In this document: positions 8,621 to 8,666 of the stretch, piece by piece
Position numbering within the stretch: the stretch's first letter is position 1
Layout: the number at the start of each line of letters is the position of its first letter
Assembly (NCBI GenBank): GCA_031401035.1
Contig: JANNRA010000159.1
Coordinates: forward strand, 1-8,666
Reading direction: 5' to 3'
From: JANNRA01 sp031401035
GTDB lineage: Bacteria > Desulfobacterota > Binatia > HRBIN30 > CADEER01
Length of the DNA: 8,666 nucleotides
Notes under the pieces: model-generated
The model's input: only the letters and a program-made list of their open reading frames with translations
The model's database searches: none
Told to the model about the DNA's origin: nothing
Translations under genes and position numbers: made by a program

Positions 8621-8666
8621 TGTTGGATCGGGCATCCGCGACACTCTGCAACAGGCGCCGACGGAG
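8608..8666. repeat. Perfect 18-base inverted repeat downstream of rsmA
   Basis: CTCCGTCGGCGCCTGTTG (8608-8625) is mirrored exactly by CAACAGGCGCCGACGGAG (8649-8666), separated by 23 bases. It starts 32 bases after the rsmA stop, so it could be an operon terminator. The long loop and the absence of a visible T-run also fit a dispersed palindromic element of the REP type. The right arm ends exactly at the window edge, so its full extent and any T-run cannot be seen. Confidence 0.8.

Overview
The window is GC-rich, protein-dense DNA whose genes point to a Gram-negative bacterium. There is a periplasmic HtrA/DegP protease with a signal peptide, a class A penicillin-binding protein of the 1B type with a UB2H-like region, and a lipoprotein with a clear lipobox. 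The DUF1844 gene, the gene order and the very high GC suggest a deltaproteobacterial-grade lineage (Desulfobacterota, Myxococcota or Binatota-like), but the sequence alone cannot fix the phylum. The left ~720 bases have clearly lower GC: 34 of 60 and 36 of 60 in two lines I counted, against 48 of 60 in a line near 961-1020. They appear to come from a different source.

Layout: (1) 165-~728, plus strand: the first part of a small secreted protein of unknown function, broken at its 3' side. (2) ~729-1115, minus strand: the membrane N-terminus of a sensor histidine kinase, also broken, at the same point. The two partial genes meet head-on near 715-735, so this is either a rearrangement scar or, more likely, a chimeric join between two genomes. 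(3) 1116-1437: a non-coding spacer of about 320 bases. (4) 1438-3618, plus strand: a DUF1844 gene followed by a DegP/HtrA protease. (5) 3619-3695: a spacer with a strong hairpin and a perfect 19-base tandem duplication. (6) ~3696-8576, plus strand: four tightly packed genes, PBP1B - TPR lipoprotein - tsaD - rsmA, with consecutive overlaps of 61 (or 13), 4 and 4 bases. (7) 8577-8666: an intergenic tail with a perfect 18-base inverted repeat that ends exactly at the window edge.

Functionally, the right-hand block joins envelope upkeep (periplasmic protease/chaperone, peptidoglycan polymerase, envelope TPR lipoprotein) with translation quality (t6A tRNA modification by TsaD, 16S rRNA dimethylation by RsmA). 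The overlaps suggest translational coupling across the last four genes. I see no CRISPR array, tRNA, rRNA, insertion sequence or defence system. I do not find a previously undescribed system here. The items most worth a second look are the chimeric junction, the possible PBP1B/TPR-lipoprotein partnership and the two structured intergenic elements.
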